64,000 nucleotides of DNA from an uncultured Clostridia bacterium (GCA_930990065.1 CAKNOA010000005.1:1-64000); one strand, 5' to 3'; positions 1-10,383 are shown, counted from the stretch's first letter. A program made the numbers and translations. Notes: a model not told the origin generated them from the letters alone.

Positions 1-48
1 AAACCCACGTATGGGGTTTCCCCCCTTCTATTTTGCCCCTTTGATTTT
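1..48. repeat. Repeat family A, copy 1 (cut by window edge)
   Basis: Forty-eight bases nearly identical to 756-803. The unit begins with a short palindrome (AAACCC, six-base loop, GGGTTT) and continues into a T/C-rich tail. The left end is cut by the window, so the full repeat is probably longer. It lies in a stretch with no convincing gene. Confidence 0.75.
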
Positions 49-288
49 GGCAGCTGGTAACCGGTACCGCACAATAAACCCGTCACAGCGTGCCCCCTTT
101 AACTTTTACCGTTAACGCTCTATTTTCCATAGCGTTATCAAGGAAGCCACGCGCTGTTAGAAAGCCAAGAACCGATGGCGGGAAAATGGGAAGACAGGTT
201 CCGCGGGAAATGTACAAATAACGGGCTCCGGCGTGACGGTATTCGCCTCCCGACGGCGCACCCAGAAATATTTCGCTAGACGTGAAAA

Positions 289-419
289 GGGGAACCCCTT
301 GATAGGGTTCCCCACGGCCCGGCCGTCCACCGGACGCCCGGCCCTCCCCTCCTGATCGTTGGGATGAAAAAGGGCCGTTCGCTGCGGCGTTCTATATGGG
401 ACAGTCATGACGGCACCAG
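289..419. repeat. Repeat family B, copy 1 (131 bp)
   Basis: This 131-bp segment is repeated at 832-962 with a single mismatch that I can see (C/T in the CCGGC(C/T)GTC stretch). It opens with a 9-bp palindrome, GGGGAACCC/GGGTTCCCC, around a 7-base loop. Near identity over 131 bp indicates recent duplication or ongoing homogenisation. No coding capacity is credible. Confidence 0.85.
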
Positions 420-755
420 TTTCCCGGCTCCCCTCCCAGCATCATTTCGCCAAACGTGAAAAAGGGGCGCTGCCCCTTTCCCCCGCCACCTTTTCGAAAA
501 AGGTGGACGAAAACTTTACGGCCGTACCGGATACCTGACAGCGCTCCTAAAAGCCCAAGCGTGGCGGCACCAGCCGCCCGGCTTCCCTCCCAGCATCATT
601 TCGCTAAACGTGAAAATTTCGCCGGCCTTTTTGAAAGGCCGCGGATTCCAAAGGCGGCGCCTTTGGCCGCCTCTCGCAAGAGGCGGAACACTCTTTTTTC
701 CCATAACGCGGGAAGGGGGCGCCGTACACCGTCCGGGGGACGGTGGCGGCGGGGG

Positions 756-803
756 AAACCCACGTATGGGGTTTCCCTCCTTCTATTTTGCCCCTTTGAT
801 TTT
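756..803. repeat. Repeat family A, copy 2
   Basis: Second copy of the element at 1-48. Here the palindrome extends to GGGAAACCC/GGGTTTCCC. Twenty-eight bases later repeat B copy 2 begins, so A and B are adjacent here but separated by 240 bases in the left copy. Confidence 0.75.
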
Positions 804-831
804 AGAAGGCAGCAACCGGTAGAGCACACAC

Positions 832-962
832 GGGGAACCCCTTGATAGGGTTCCCCACGGCCCGGCTGTCCACCGGACGCCCGGCCCTCCCCTCCTGATC
901 GTTGGGATGAAAAAGGGCCGTTCGCTGCGGCGTTCTATATGGGACAGTCATGACGGCACCAG
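832..962. repeat. Repeat family B, copy 2 (131 bp)
   Basis: Near-perfect copy of 289-419. It carries the same GGGGAACCC/GGGTTCCCC palindrome at its left end and ends in CGGCACCAG, where the two copies diverge. Confidence 0.85.
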
Positions 963-1078
963 CTTTCTGGCGTCACGCCCAGCAACATTTCGCTAAACTT
1001 AAAAAAGCGTGACGGTACCAGCCGCCCGGCTACCCTCCCAGCATCATTTCGCTAAACGTGAAAAAACGCTAAACATGA

Positions 1079-1115
1079 AAAAGGCTGAACCCCAAAAGGG
1101 GAACAGCCTTTTTCT
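1079..1115 (-). terminator. Terminator after groEL
   Basis: The hairpin GGCTG-CCCC/GGGG-CAGCC (with an A/A internal mismatch) is flanked by A-runs on one side and T-runs on the other. It can therefore work in both directions, but the groESL transcript ending at 1157 is its evident user. Confidence 0.8.
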
Positions 1116-1156
1116 TATTTATATAGGGGTGATGGGATTCCGAAGGAAGCCGGGTA

Positions 1157-2809
<1,653 letters not shown>

Positions 2810-2854
2810 TTAAGCAAAATACATGTGAAAAAAAAAAAAGCAAGGGCCGGGCGC

Positions 2855-3166
<312 letters not shown>

Positions 3167-3194
3167 TTAAAGGGTTCTGTACAAAATTTAGGGT

Positions 3195-3221
3195 TTAGCA
3201 CTCTTTCTTCTCGAGTGCTAA
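3195..3221 (-). promoter_or_regulatory. CIRCE operator (HrcA site)
   Basis: TTAGCACTC, nine bases, GAGTGCTAA is a perfect match to the consensus inverted repeat CIRCE, the binding site of the heat-shock repressor HrcA. It lies just downstream of the -10 box of the groES promoter, where bound HrcA would block transcription. No hrcA gene is in the window. Confidence 0.97.
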
Positions 3222-3225
3222 CTCT

Positions 3226-3253
3226 ATTGTAACCGTTTCCCGGAAAAAATCAA
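3226..3253 (-). promoter_or_regulatory. Sigma-A promoter of groES-groEL
   Basis: Read on the minus strand: -35 TTGATT (3253-3248), 16-base spacer, -10 TACAAT (3231-3226). The CIRCE follows five bases downstream. Confidence 0.85.
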
Positions 3254-3356
3254 GGGCTTTTTGAAAGTTTTTTCCTTTTTCATAAAATATTTACAATTGA
3301 GGAAGCCCGTTTCCCCCTTTTTCCCGGAAAACCGATACGCAGACCCGTTTCTTTTC

Positions 3357-3385
3357 TTGCCAAAAAAGAAAAAAAGTCCTACAAT
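3357..3385 (+). promoter_or_regulatory. Sigma-A promoter of the LuxR-type gene
   Basis: -35 TTGCCA, 17-base A-rich spacer, -10 TACAAT, about 70 bases before the start codon at 3456. Together with the groES promoter and CIRCE it accounts for the 313-base divergent gap 3143-3455. Confidence 0.8.
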
Positions 3386-3455
3386 AACAGTACGCACAAA
3401 CGAACACTTTTCCCACCCCGGGGCCATCCCGGGGCGGGCCTAGGGGGAGAGGACG

Positions 3456-4664
3456 ATGACATATATCACCGTACGGGAAGCCGCCGAAAAATGGCAGATT
3501 TCCCAGCGCCTGGTACAGAAATACTGTGCCGCCGGACGGCTCCAGGGCGCCAAAAAGTTCGGGGTTTCGTGGCTGATCCCCGATACCGCCGTGAAACCTC
3601 AGGACCCGCGCAGGCAGCCGCCTGCCCCTTCCCTTCCTACACCCTCTTTCGTCAAAGCCGTGGCATCCCCCCACACGGGGCTCATGCCGCTGATGAATAC
3701 GCCTTTCCGCCCCGGGGAATGCCTTCTGTGCCTGCAACGCATGGAGCCTGGCCCAAGGCAGGAGATCGCCTGGGCCGAATACTACTATTTCAGCGGGCAG
3801 CCGGAAAGGGCCATCGAAAAGGCCGGGCAGCTGCTGTACGACCCGGATATAGATACCCGGCTGTCGGCCTGCCTGCTTTTTGTGTTTGCCAACCTGTCGG
3901 TGGGCGACATCCAACGGGCCCGGCAGGCCCTTTCCAAGCTGCAAACCACACTCACCCAATCGGACCCGCAAAATCCCGCCTTGCTGGCGGCTTCGGGGTT
4001 TACGGCGGCGGCCGCGGCGGTGCTGCTGCACTTACCTTTGCCCGAAGGATTGCCGTCGCTGCACGATTTCCTGCCCCGGCTGCCCGAAGGGCTGCGGGCG
4101 TTCGCCTTATATGTGCAGGCGCACTACCTATATTTAAAGGAAGAGTATGAAAAGAGCCTGGGCCTGGTGGAGGGGACCCTGGCGATGCAGTCGAGCGTGT
4201 ACCCCATTCCCTGTATTTACCTGCACCTGGTGGCGGTGATGGACCTGATGAGCCTGCGGCGGCCGGAAAAAGCCCAGGAACACCTGCTTATTGCCTGGGA
4301 ACTGAGCCGGCCCGATGATTTGATCGAAGGGCTGGGCGAACACCACGGGCTGCTGGGCGGCATGCTGGAAGCCGTCATCAAAAAGGACTGGCCCGAGGAT
4401 TTCAAGCGCATTATCGCCATTACCTACCGGTTTTCCGCCGGGTGGCGCAAGATCCACAACCCGGTAACCGGTCACGATGTGGCCGACAACCTGACCACCA
4501 CGGAATTTGCCGCCGCCATGTTGGCCGCCCGGGGCTGGACCAACCAGGAGATCGGCGAGCACATGAACATCTCCCCCCACACCGTCAAACGGTACATCTC
4601 CACGGTGCTGCAAAAGCTGAATATCCGCAGCCGCCAGGAATTAAAACAGTATATGCTGCGGTAA
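3456..4664 (+). CDS. LuxR-family regulator with N-terminal excisionase-like HTH
   Basis: 402-residue cytoplasmic transcription regulator. Residues 1-50 (YITVREAAEKWQISQRLVQK) look like a MerR/excisionase-type helix-turn-helix. Residues about 100-320 are helical and TPR-like (repeated A/L-rich pairs such as ARQALSKL and PEKAQEHLL). Residues 347-402 are a LuxR/GerE HTH (GWTNQEIGEHMNISPHTVKR). A GGGGGAGAGGA ribosome site fits the ATG. Two DNA-binding domains at opposite ends is the odd point. The gene reads towards the large surface protein downstream but is cut off from it by a strong terminator. The target is unknown. Confidence 0.8.
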   Translation: MTYITVREAAEKWQISQRLVQKYCAAGRLQGAKKFGVSWLIPDTAVKPQDPRRQPPAPSLPTPSFVKAVASPHTGLMPLMNTPFRPGECLLCLQRMEPGPRQEIAWAEYYYFSGQPERAIEKAGQLLYDPDIDTRLSACLLFVFANLSVGDIQRARQALSKLQTTLTQSDPQNPALLAASGFTAAAAAVLLHLPLPEGLPSLHDFLPRLPEGLRAFALYVQAHYLYLKEEYEKSLGLVEGTLAMQSSVYPIPCIYLHLVAVMDLMSLRRPEKAQEHLLIAWELSRPDDLIEGLGEHHGLLGGMLEAVIKKDWPEDFKRIIAITYRFSAGWRKIHNPVTGHDVADNLTTTEFAAAMLAARGWTNQEIGEHMNISPHTVKRYISTVLQKLNIRSRQELKQYMLR

Positions 4665-4668
4665 ACGC

Positions 4669-4738
4669 GAAAAAAACTTCTTTGTCCCTGCCCGTTTCCC
4701 CCCTGGGAATGGGCGATGGCAAAGAAGTTTTTTTGTGG
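4669..4738 (+). terminator. Terminator after the LuxR-type gene
   Basis: Long hairpin: AACTTCTTTG pairs with CAAAGAAGTT, an inner GCCC..TTCCC/GGGAA..GGGC stem sits inside it, and T7 follows. Confidence 0.85.
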
Positions 4739-4885
4739 TATGGTAAAGAAGGAAAACTGCCCACGCTGTTTTGGGGGATCTCCCCCCTACCGGACCCACA
4801 GCGCGGGCGCCAACCGAAAAGGGCCCCGGCGCCGGAATGCCACGTCCGGCGCTTGCATTTTTGAATACCCGGGAAGGTGAGAAAC

Positions 4886-6289
4886 ATGAAAAAGGCCAAA
4901 AAATTCCTGTCGGTACTGTGCAGCTTGTGTTTGCTGCTATCCTTGGTACCGCTGAGCGCCGGCGCGGCTCCGAAAGCAACCGGCGATGCCTATCAAAAGG
5001 TTTCGGAGCCGGAGGACGGCGAGACCTACGTCTTCTATACCGAAATCAGCAACAACCTGGAATTGTCGGACCCGGCCGGGCGGCTGTTAAAATCCGCGTA
5101 TCTGGAAGCCATGCCGCCGGAAATTGCCATCACGGACAAAAACCAGACCGCCGTCACGTCCACCACGGATTTTTCCATGAGCGATGACGGAAACTTTGTG
5201 TATACCAGCGATGCGAGCTTCGAATTTACGGTCAGCAAAGTCAGCCAGACGGACGAAGGCCATCAGGGGTACACCATCCGGCACGCAAGCAGCGGCCGGT
5301 ATTTGGGCGTCACCCAGTCTTTGCAGGAACCGGTGAAGGCTGAAACGAGTTATGTCTACTGCCCGGGCGGCACCGGTTACCAGAAGCTGTCCGGGTATGT
5401 CTGCCCCACTCACCCGTATGTCTACCTGGCCGAGGATGCGGCCCAGGCCGCCGTGTGGTATTGGGAAGACGGCAGTTTTTACACCCGTTACACCACCGAC
5501 ATCTCCGCTTTTGGTTTCTTCGCGGGAAAGAAAGTGGACTTTGAAGACAACGTGCTGCAGGGGTATCCTGTCAATTATTCCGACTATCTGTACTGGGAAG
5601 GCAGCGACATCTACCGGGTCTATTGGGGGGATGGTGCTGCGTCGTTTGCCTATACCGACGCCGATGACCCCGACCTGAAAGCGATCACCACCCAGCGCCC
5701 CTCACGCGTCTGGGGCAGCAATTGCAAACTGACCCTCATGGGGATCAATTCGTCCAAACGGCCGGGCACCAATAATGTGGGCGGCGTCACGGCGCAAATT
5801 TTGCACAACCCGCTTTATATGGCCTATTTACGTTTGAATATGCCCTCTATCTATCCCGCCAATAAAGGCTGCGCCACCCTGGGGGTTTACGGAAAGACGG
5901 TCATGGCCTCCCTGTTCATGAGTTTTGGCTCCGGCGAGGAACCCGACGCCGAAAAGGCCGATCTGGCCCTGTATAAAAAAGTGGACACCCATACCTTGAC
6001 GGTCACAAACGGCGAAGGCAGCGGCCGGTATCTCTCCGGCCAAACCGTTCCGATTTCGGCCGACAGCCAGACCGGCACCCAGCACTTTGTGCGGTGGGAG
6101 GTCACCGGGAGCGCCACCGTCACCGACCCGCAGGCTGCTTCCACCACGGTCACCATGGGGGACGGCGACGCGACGGTCACCGCCGTGTATGAAGACCATG
6201 TGGCGGGTCAGGATGACCACGACTGCACCACCGCGCTGACGTGCGGGACCTTGCGGCTCTATCATGGTACCGGCAGAAGCGAGCCATGA
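4886..6289 (+). CDS. Surface protein, 5' part (frameshifted)
   Basis: N-terminal part of a secreted, wall-anchored protein whose reading frame breaks near 6251. The ATG at 4886 follows GGGAAGG and gives a classical signal peptide (MKKAKKFLSVLCSLCLLLSL, cut after GAA). Residues 30-350 match no family I recognise. Residues about 365-440 (HTLTVTNGEGSGRYLSGQ, VTMGDGDATVTAVYE) resemble the divergent InlB B-repeat fold. The last 12 or so codons before the stop at 6289 are read out of frame. Removing one T from the TT at 6251-6252 joins TALTCGT to CGSIMVPAEA in the next frame and restores a CxxC-rich domain. It may be a pseudogene, a phase-variable gene or a sequencing error. Confidence 0.75.
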   Translation: MKKAKKFLSVLCSLCLLLSLVPLSAGAAPKATGDAYQKVSEPEDGETYVFYTEISNNLELSDPAGRLLKSAYLEAMPPEIAITDKNQTAVTSTTDFSMSDDGNFVYTSDASFEFTVSKVSQTDEGHQGYTIRHASSGRYLGVTQSLQEPVKAETSYVYCPGGTGYQKLSGYVCPTHPYVYLAEDAAQAAVWYWEDGSFYTRYTTDISAFGFFAGKKVDFEDNVLQGYPVNYSDYLYWEGSDIYRVYWGDGAASFAYTDADDPDLKAITTQRPSRVWGSNCKLTLMGINSSKRPGTNNVGGVTAQILHNPLYMAYLRLNMPSIYPANKGCATLGVYGKTVMASLFMSFGSGEEPDAEKADLALYKKVDTHTLTVTNGEGSGRYLSGQTVPISADSQTGTQHFVRWEVTGSATVTDPQAASTTVTMGDGDATVTAVYEDHVAGQDDHDCTTALTCGTLRLYHGTGRSEP

Positions 6290-8333
6290 TTACACCGGAA
6301 CATGTACGATTTATGACAAATCCCGCCATCGCGTCTACTGCAGCCACGACGGCTGTACGAGCGGTACCATCCAATATTGCTACGGCGGCACCGCCGGTTA
6401 TTTCACCTTGGCAAACTGTGAAAAGTGCGGCCAGGCCTATGGCCTTTATGCCAAGGATACCACCCCGCCCACCGGGACGATCACGGACGGCACCCACACC
6501 TGGGAAAGCCTGCTCCCTTCGTTCCTCTATGATGCGTTCTTTAAAGATGCGGTGGAAATTACCCTCACCGCTTATGACGACAGCTATACCCAGCTGGGCT
6601 ACACCGACGACAAAGCGGTCACCATCGAATACTATATCGATAACGAGGAAACGCCTCTGACAGCGTCGGACCTTCAGAACGTTCCGTTTGCGCCGTACAC
6701 CGGCCCCATCCTGCTGCAGCCCGAAAGCCAGTCGACTGTGTACGCAAAGCTCACCGACCACGCGGGCAACGTTACGTATATTAGTTCCGACCGCATCGTG
6801 CTGGATGCGACCGCCCCGGTGGTCACCGGCCTGGAAGAAGGCAAAACATACTGTGGTGCGATTACAGCCGGCGTCGAAGACTTGTATCCCGACTCTGTCA
6901 CCGTGACCGTGAACGGCACGCCGGTTTCTGTTACGAACGGCCAGTTTACCGTACAGCCCGCCGGCGGTCCCCAGACCGTTGTGGTCACGGACAAAGCCGG
7001 CAACGAAACCACCTATACCATCACGGTCAACGACGGGCACACCTTCACAGACTACACGTATAATCACGACGAAACCTGCACGAAGGACGGCACCGAAACG
7101 GCCACCTGCGACTACTGCGACGCCACCGATACCCGCACGGCCGCCGGTACCCGCCACGCCCACACCATGACCCATGTGGAAGCCGTCACCGCTACCTGTG
7201 TCACCACCGGGAACGTGGAATACTGGCACTGTGAAGAATGCGGCCTCAATTACAATAGCGCCGACGGCGGGCAGGTGATCGCCGATGTGGTCACCCCCAT
7301 CGATCCTGATAACCATAACCTAAAACATGTCGACGCGGTCACGGCCACCTGTTCCGCCACCGGGAACGTGGAATACTGGCACTGCGAAGACTGCGGCGTA
7401 AACCTTGATAGCGACGAAAACGGCGCGGTGATCGCCGATGTGGTCACCCCCATCGACCCCAGTAATCACAACCTCACCCATCACGCAGCAGTGGACGCCA
7501 CCTGCGTGGCCACCGGCAATGTCGAATACTGGCACTGCGAAGACTGCGGCCTGAATTTTGATAGCGCCGAAAACGGCGCCGTCATCGCTGACGTAGTTAC
7601 GCCCATGGATCCTGATAACCACAACCTAAAACATGTGGATGCCGTCACGGCTACCTGTGTGGCCGAAGGGAACGTCGAATACTGGCACTGTGAAGACTGT
7701 AACCTCAATTTCGATAGCGCCGAAAACGGTTCGGTGCTCGCTGACGCCGTCACCGCCATCGACCCCGATAACCACGACCTCATGCACCACGACGGCAAAG
7801 CCGCCACGTGTACACAAACGGGGTACAACGCCTACGACACCTGCACCCGGTGCGATTATACCACCTATACCGAAATCCCCGCCTTGGGGCACAACTACGG
7901 CGAACCCACCCTGAGCTGGTCGGAAGACGGCAACACCTGCACCCTCACGTTTACCTGCCAAAACGACCCCAGCCACGTGCTCATCCGCACGGTGCCGGTT
8001 GCGGATCTCAGGCCCACCGATCCCTCCACCCCCGGTGAAGGCGGTACGGGTAATACGGGCAGCACGGGAGATACCGGCAGCGATACGCCCGGCTACACGA
8101 TCGACATCGACGACGGAAACGGCCATACCATCACGGTTACTATTCCGGATACGGAAATCCCCGCCACCGTCCGCCCGAATTTGCCCGGCACAGCCGGTGA
8201 AAACGGCTCCGGCGATCCACAGTCCCCCGCCACCGGCGACAGCCGCAGTTTTGTCCCGCTGTTTGCGGCGCTGCTTGTAAGCGGCTGGCTCCTGATGACC
8301 CTTCTTGTCTGGCGGCGCCGGAAGAAGTCCTGA
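6264..8333 (+). CDS. Surface protein, 3' part: Cys-repeat and wall anchor
   Basis: C-terminal part of the protein begun at 4886; 689 residues from the first in-frame ATG. Order of parts: a Cys/His-rich stretch (CSHDGCTSG, NCEKCGQ); two Ig-like segments with TDHAGNVTYIS and TDKAGNETTY; four tandem 51-residue repeats (GNVEYWHCEDCGLNFDSAEN type, each with CxxC) plus a degenerate fifth; a Gly/Thr/Ser linker; and SPATGD, then a hydrophobic stretch and WRRRKKS. The last block is a sortase-type signal of the (S/N)PxTG class used by many Ruminococcaceae. The ATG at 6264 has no ribosome site and probably is not a real start. Confidence 0.75.
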   Translation: MVPAEASHDYTGTCTIYDKSRHRVYCSHDGCTSGTIQYCYGGTAGYFTLANCEKCGQAYGLYAKDTTPPTGTITDGTHTWESLLPSFLYDAFFKDAVEITLTAYDDSYTQLGYTDDKAVTIEYYIDNEETPLTASDLQNVPFAPYTGPILLQPESQSTVYAKLTDHAGNVTYISSDRIVLDATAPVVTGLEEGKTYCGAITAGVEDLYPDSVTVTVNGTPVSVTNGQFTVQPAGGPQTVVVTDKAGNETTYTITVNDGHTFTDYTYNHDETCTKDGTETATCDYCDATDTRTAAGTRHAHTMTHVEAVTATCVTTGNVEYWHCEECGLNYNSADGGQVIADVVTPIDPDNHNLKHVDAVTATCSATGNVEYWHCEDCGVNLDSDENGAVIADVVTPIDPSNHNLTHHAAVDATCVATGNVEYWHCEDCGLNFDSAENGAVIADVVTPMDPDNHNLKHVDAVTATCVAEGNVEYWHCEDCNLNFDSAENGSVLADAVTAIDPDNHDLMHHDGKAATCTQTGYNAYDTCTRCDYTTYTEIPALGHNYGEPTLSWSEDGNTCTLTFTCQNDPSHVLIRTVPVADLRPTDPSTPGEGGTGNTGSTGDTGSDTPGYTIDIDDGNGHTITVTIPDTEIPATVRPNLPGTAGENGSGDPQSPATGDSRSFVPLFAALLVSGWLLMTLLVWRRRKKS
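7173..7784 (+). repeat. Four tandem 153-bp coding repeats
   Basis: Units start at 7173, 7326, 7479 and 7632 with exact 153-bp spacing (51 codons); a diverged fifth unit starts at 7785. Each encodes a His-Val/His-Ala lead, GNVEYWHCE(E/D)C and IADVVTP(I/M)DP. Confidence 0.9.
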
Positions 8334-8366
8334 TCTCCCTTTTCTGCGTACAAGATTCATATCCAT

Positions 8367-8418
8367 AAAAAGCAGGCCGCTAACGCGCATATAACGCGTT
8401 AGCGGCCTGCTTTTGTCT
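8367..8418. terminator. Bidirectional terminator
   Basis: A 16-bp perfect stem (GCAGGCCGCTAACGCG at 8372-8387 with 8395-8410) and 7-base loop, with A5 before and T4 after. It serves the surface-protein gene and the convergent methyltransferase gene. Confidence 0.9.
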
Positions 8419-8428
8419 TTTTCTTTTG

Positions 8429-9781
8429 TCAGGAATCCCGGCGGCCTTTTCCGCTGCGGTAGGGCGCCGGTTTTTTCCCGAACCGCGCGTCCCGATCGGA
8501 ATGCGCCCCCTTATGGAACGCTGCGTCCTTCTGGAACGCCGGGCGCTTCTTCTCCCCGGCGTACCGGCCCTGGGGCCGATCGTCGGGGCGGCGACTGGGG
8601 CCCATGGGGGCCTTATCCCGGCGGGGCGTTTCCCGGCGCGGCTGGGGGGCCGGGGCGGGGCCGGTGCGGTAGAACAGATAATCCTGGCACTTAATCATGC
8701 CGTTATACAGCTTGCGGCGCTTGTCCGCCCGGCGGCCAAACAGCATTTCGAACTCTTCGTCCGGGGCGATAATCGCGTAACTCCAGCCGCGCTGGGGGGT
8801 AAACACCCGCCCCATCTGCCGGTACAGCTCCCGGGCCTGTTCCCGGTCGAGCAGTCTCTCGCCATAGGGCGGGTTCGTAATCACACAGCCAAAGGGCGTT
8901 TCGTGCTGAAAATCTTTGATAGCCCGCACGGCCACCCGGATGCAATCGGATAGCCCGGCGCCCGCGGCGTTTTGGGCCGCCAGCTCCACCGCCGCCGGGT
9001 CGATGTCGTACCCGTACGCCTGAAAGCCGGTACCGGTAAGCTGCATATCCCGGGCGCGCTCCCTTTCCTCTTGCCACACTTTTTCGTGGCACTGGCGCCA
9101 GTGTTCCGCCGCAAACGGCCGGGAAAGCCCCGGGGCGATCTGCCGGGCCATCATGGCCCCTTCGATCAAAATGGTGCCGGAGCCGCAAAACGGGTCGATC
9201 AGGGTGCCATCGTGGCGCAGCCGGGAAATGGCGCACAGGGACGCCGCCAGCGTCTCTTTAATCGGGGCCTCTACGCTGTCCCGCCGGTAGCCGCGCTTGT
9301 GCAGCGGCACGCCGGTCACGTCCAGCATGATGCTGCACTGGTCTTTCAGCAGTAAAAAGCGGATGGGGTGTACATACCCGGTTTCTTCAAACCACGAAAC
9401 CCGGTACGTGCGGCGCAGCCGTTCCACCGCCGCTTTTTTGATGATCTTCTGGCAATCGGGCACCGAATGGAGCTGGCTATTCAGGCAGCTGCCGGTCACC
9501 GGGAACGCGTCTTTTTGGCCGATCCATTCTTCCAGCGGCAGGGCCATCACCCCTTGGAACAGCTCTTCAAAGCTGCGGGCCGGGAACTGCCCCAGTTGTA
9601 ATAGCACCCGTTCGGCGCAGCGGCTCCACAGGCAGGCCCGCGCCATGGCGCTTTCGTCCCCGGTAAAGAACACGCGGCCGTTTTCGCTGCGGACCCCTTC
9701 CAGGCCCTGGGCGCGCAGTTCGTCCGCCACCAGGCTTTCCACGCCCATCAGGCACGGCGCCACGAAGGTATAGGCACTCAT
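8429..9781 (-). CDS. THUMP-domain rRNA methyltransferase (RlmL/YpsC type)
   Basis: SAM-dependent N2-guanine methyltransferase acting on 23S rRNA, judged by family. Residues 1-150 hold the ferredoxin-like/THUMP region (TFVAPCLMGVESLVADEL). Residues about 165-375 hold the UPF0020 methyltransferase domain with GYRRDSVEAPIKETLAA, DPFCGSGTILIE (SAM site) and the catalytic NPPYGERL. The last 70 residues are a basic, disordered Arg/Lys/Pro tail not found in the core family. Length without the tail (about 380) equals YpsC. The ATG follows a GGAGGAAA site. It lies behind the S1-domain gene but is separated from it by a terminator. Confidence 0.9.
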   Translation of the reverse strand: MSAYTFVAPCLMGVESLVADELRAQGLEGVRSENGRVFFTGDESAMARACLWSRCAERVLLQLGQFPARSFEELFQGVMALPLEEWIGQKDAFPVTGSCLNSQLHSVPDCQKIIKKAAVERLRRTYRVSWFEETGYVHPIRFLLLKDQCSIMLDVTGVPLHKRGYRRDSVEAPIKETLAASLCAISRLRHDGTLIDPFCGSGTILIEGAMMARQIAPGLSRPFAAEHWRQCHEKVWQEERERARDMQLTGTGFQAYGYDIDPAAVELAAQNAAGAGLSDCIRVAVRAIKDFQHETPFGCVITNPPYGERLLDREQARELYRQMGRVFTPQRGWSYAIIAPDEEFEMLFGRRADKRRKLYNGMIKCQDYLFYRTGPAPAPQPRRETPRRDKAPMGPSRRPDDRPQGRYAGEKKRPAFQKDAAFHKGAHSDRDARFGKKPAPYRSGKGRRDS

Positions 9782-9802
9782 GGTTTTTCCTCCTTCACTT
9801 CC

Positions 9803-9843
9803 ACAAAAAAAGAAGGCCGCCGCAAGCTGTGCGGCAGCCTTGA
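9803..9843 (-). terminator. Terminator after the S1-domain gene
   Basis: On the minus strand AAGGCTGCCGC pairs with GCGGCGGCCTT around a 7-base loop, followed by CT7. Confidence 0.8.
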
Positions 9844-9854
9844 TAGCCGGGTAT

Positions 9855-10352
9855 TTATCCGCGGTTGTTGCCGCCTCCGCGGCGCGAAAACCCGCCTCGT
9901 TTATTTTCGGTCACGCGCTTGAGATCCGACATTTTTTCGTCGCTGGTCTGCTTAAAGCGGCTCATCATGTCTTCAAAGCTGCCTTCGTTGCGGCGCGCCT
10001 GCCATTCAAAATTGCCGGGACGCCCGGGGCTGACTGCGGCGGGCCGGGGGGTGTGAGGGGCACGGGGCCGGTCATTGCGGGGCCGTCCGCCGCCGCGGGG
10101 CGCTTCCCGCTGAGGGGGCGGGGCGGCCTTTTTCATCGACAGGCTGATCTTGCCGTCTTCCCCGATGCTGAGCACCTTTACTTTTACCGTTTGCCCTTCC
10201 GTGACAAAGTCGCGGATTTCCCGCACAAACGTGGGGGCCACTTCCGAGATATGTACCATCCCGGTCTTGCCGCCTTCCAGTTCCACGAACGCGCCAAATT
10301 TCGTAATCCCCGTCACTTTTCCTTCGAGGATCGCTCCTACCTCAAGCTGCAT
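9855..10352 (-). CDS. yabR: S1 RNA-binding protein (YabR-like)
   Basis: 165-residue RNA-binding protein. Residues 1-70 are one S1/OB domain (VGAILEGKVTGITKFGAFVE, TGMVHISEVAPTFV, KVLSIGEDGKISLSMKKA). The rest is a basic, disordered tail with RGGG motifs at both ends. The start chosen is the ATG of MQLEVGA, because a longer reading would run into divIC; a GGAGG lies 14 bases upstream. It is last in the yabP-yabQ-divIC-yabR run, the same order as in Bacillus subtilis. The family function is loosely known (ribosome or RNA association). Confidence 0.85.
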   Translation of the reverse strand: MQLEVGAILEGKVTGITKFGAFVELEGGKTGMVHISEVAPTFVREIRDFVTEGQTVKVKVLSIGEDGKISLSMKKAAPPPQREAPRGGGRPRNDRPRAPHTPRPAAVSPGRPGNFEWQARRNEGSFEDMMSRFKQTSDEKMSDLKRVTENKRGGFSRRGGGNNRG

Positions 10353-10383
10353 AAAACTCTTTTTTTCCTCCTTGCGGACCCGC

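Larger units (their letters stand above)
431..1064. repeat. Dispersed short repeat family C
   Basis: A 32-base element of the form CCCTCCCAGCATCATTTCGC then (C/T)AAACGTGAAAA occurs at 431-462, 585-616 and 1033-1064, with a degenerate copy at 976-1004. The copies at 585 and 1033 share about 20 further bases on the left (CGGCACCAGCCGCCCGGC type). The element alternates with families A and B. The stretch also holds the palindrome 486-506 (CCACC..GGTGG). No gene is supported in 1-1078. Confidence 0.75.

Noticed and set aside
456-845. Open frame in the left repeat region
   Set aside because: It spans repeat modules, has no ribosome site and encodes a low-complexity Arg/Pro-rich sequence.
7173-7784. 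DNA-level mobile or CRISPR-like repeats
   Set aside because: The 153-bp period is a multiple of three and encodes a clear 51-residue protein repeat.
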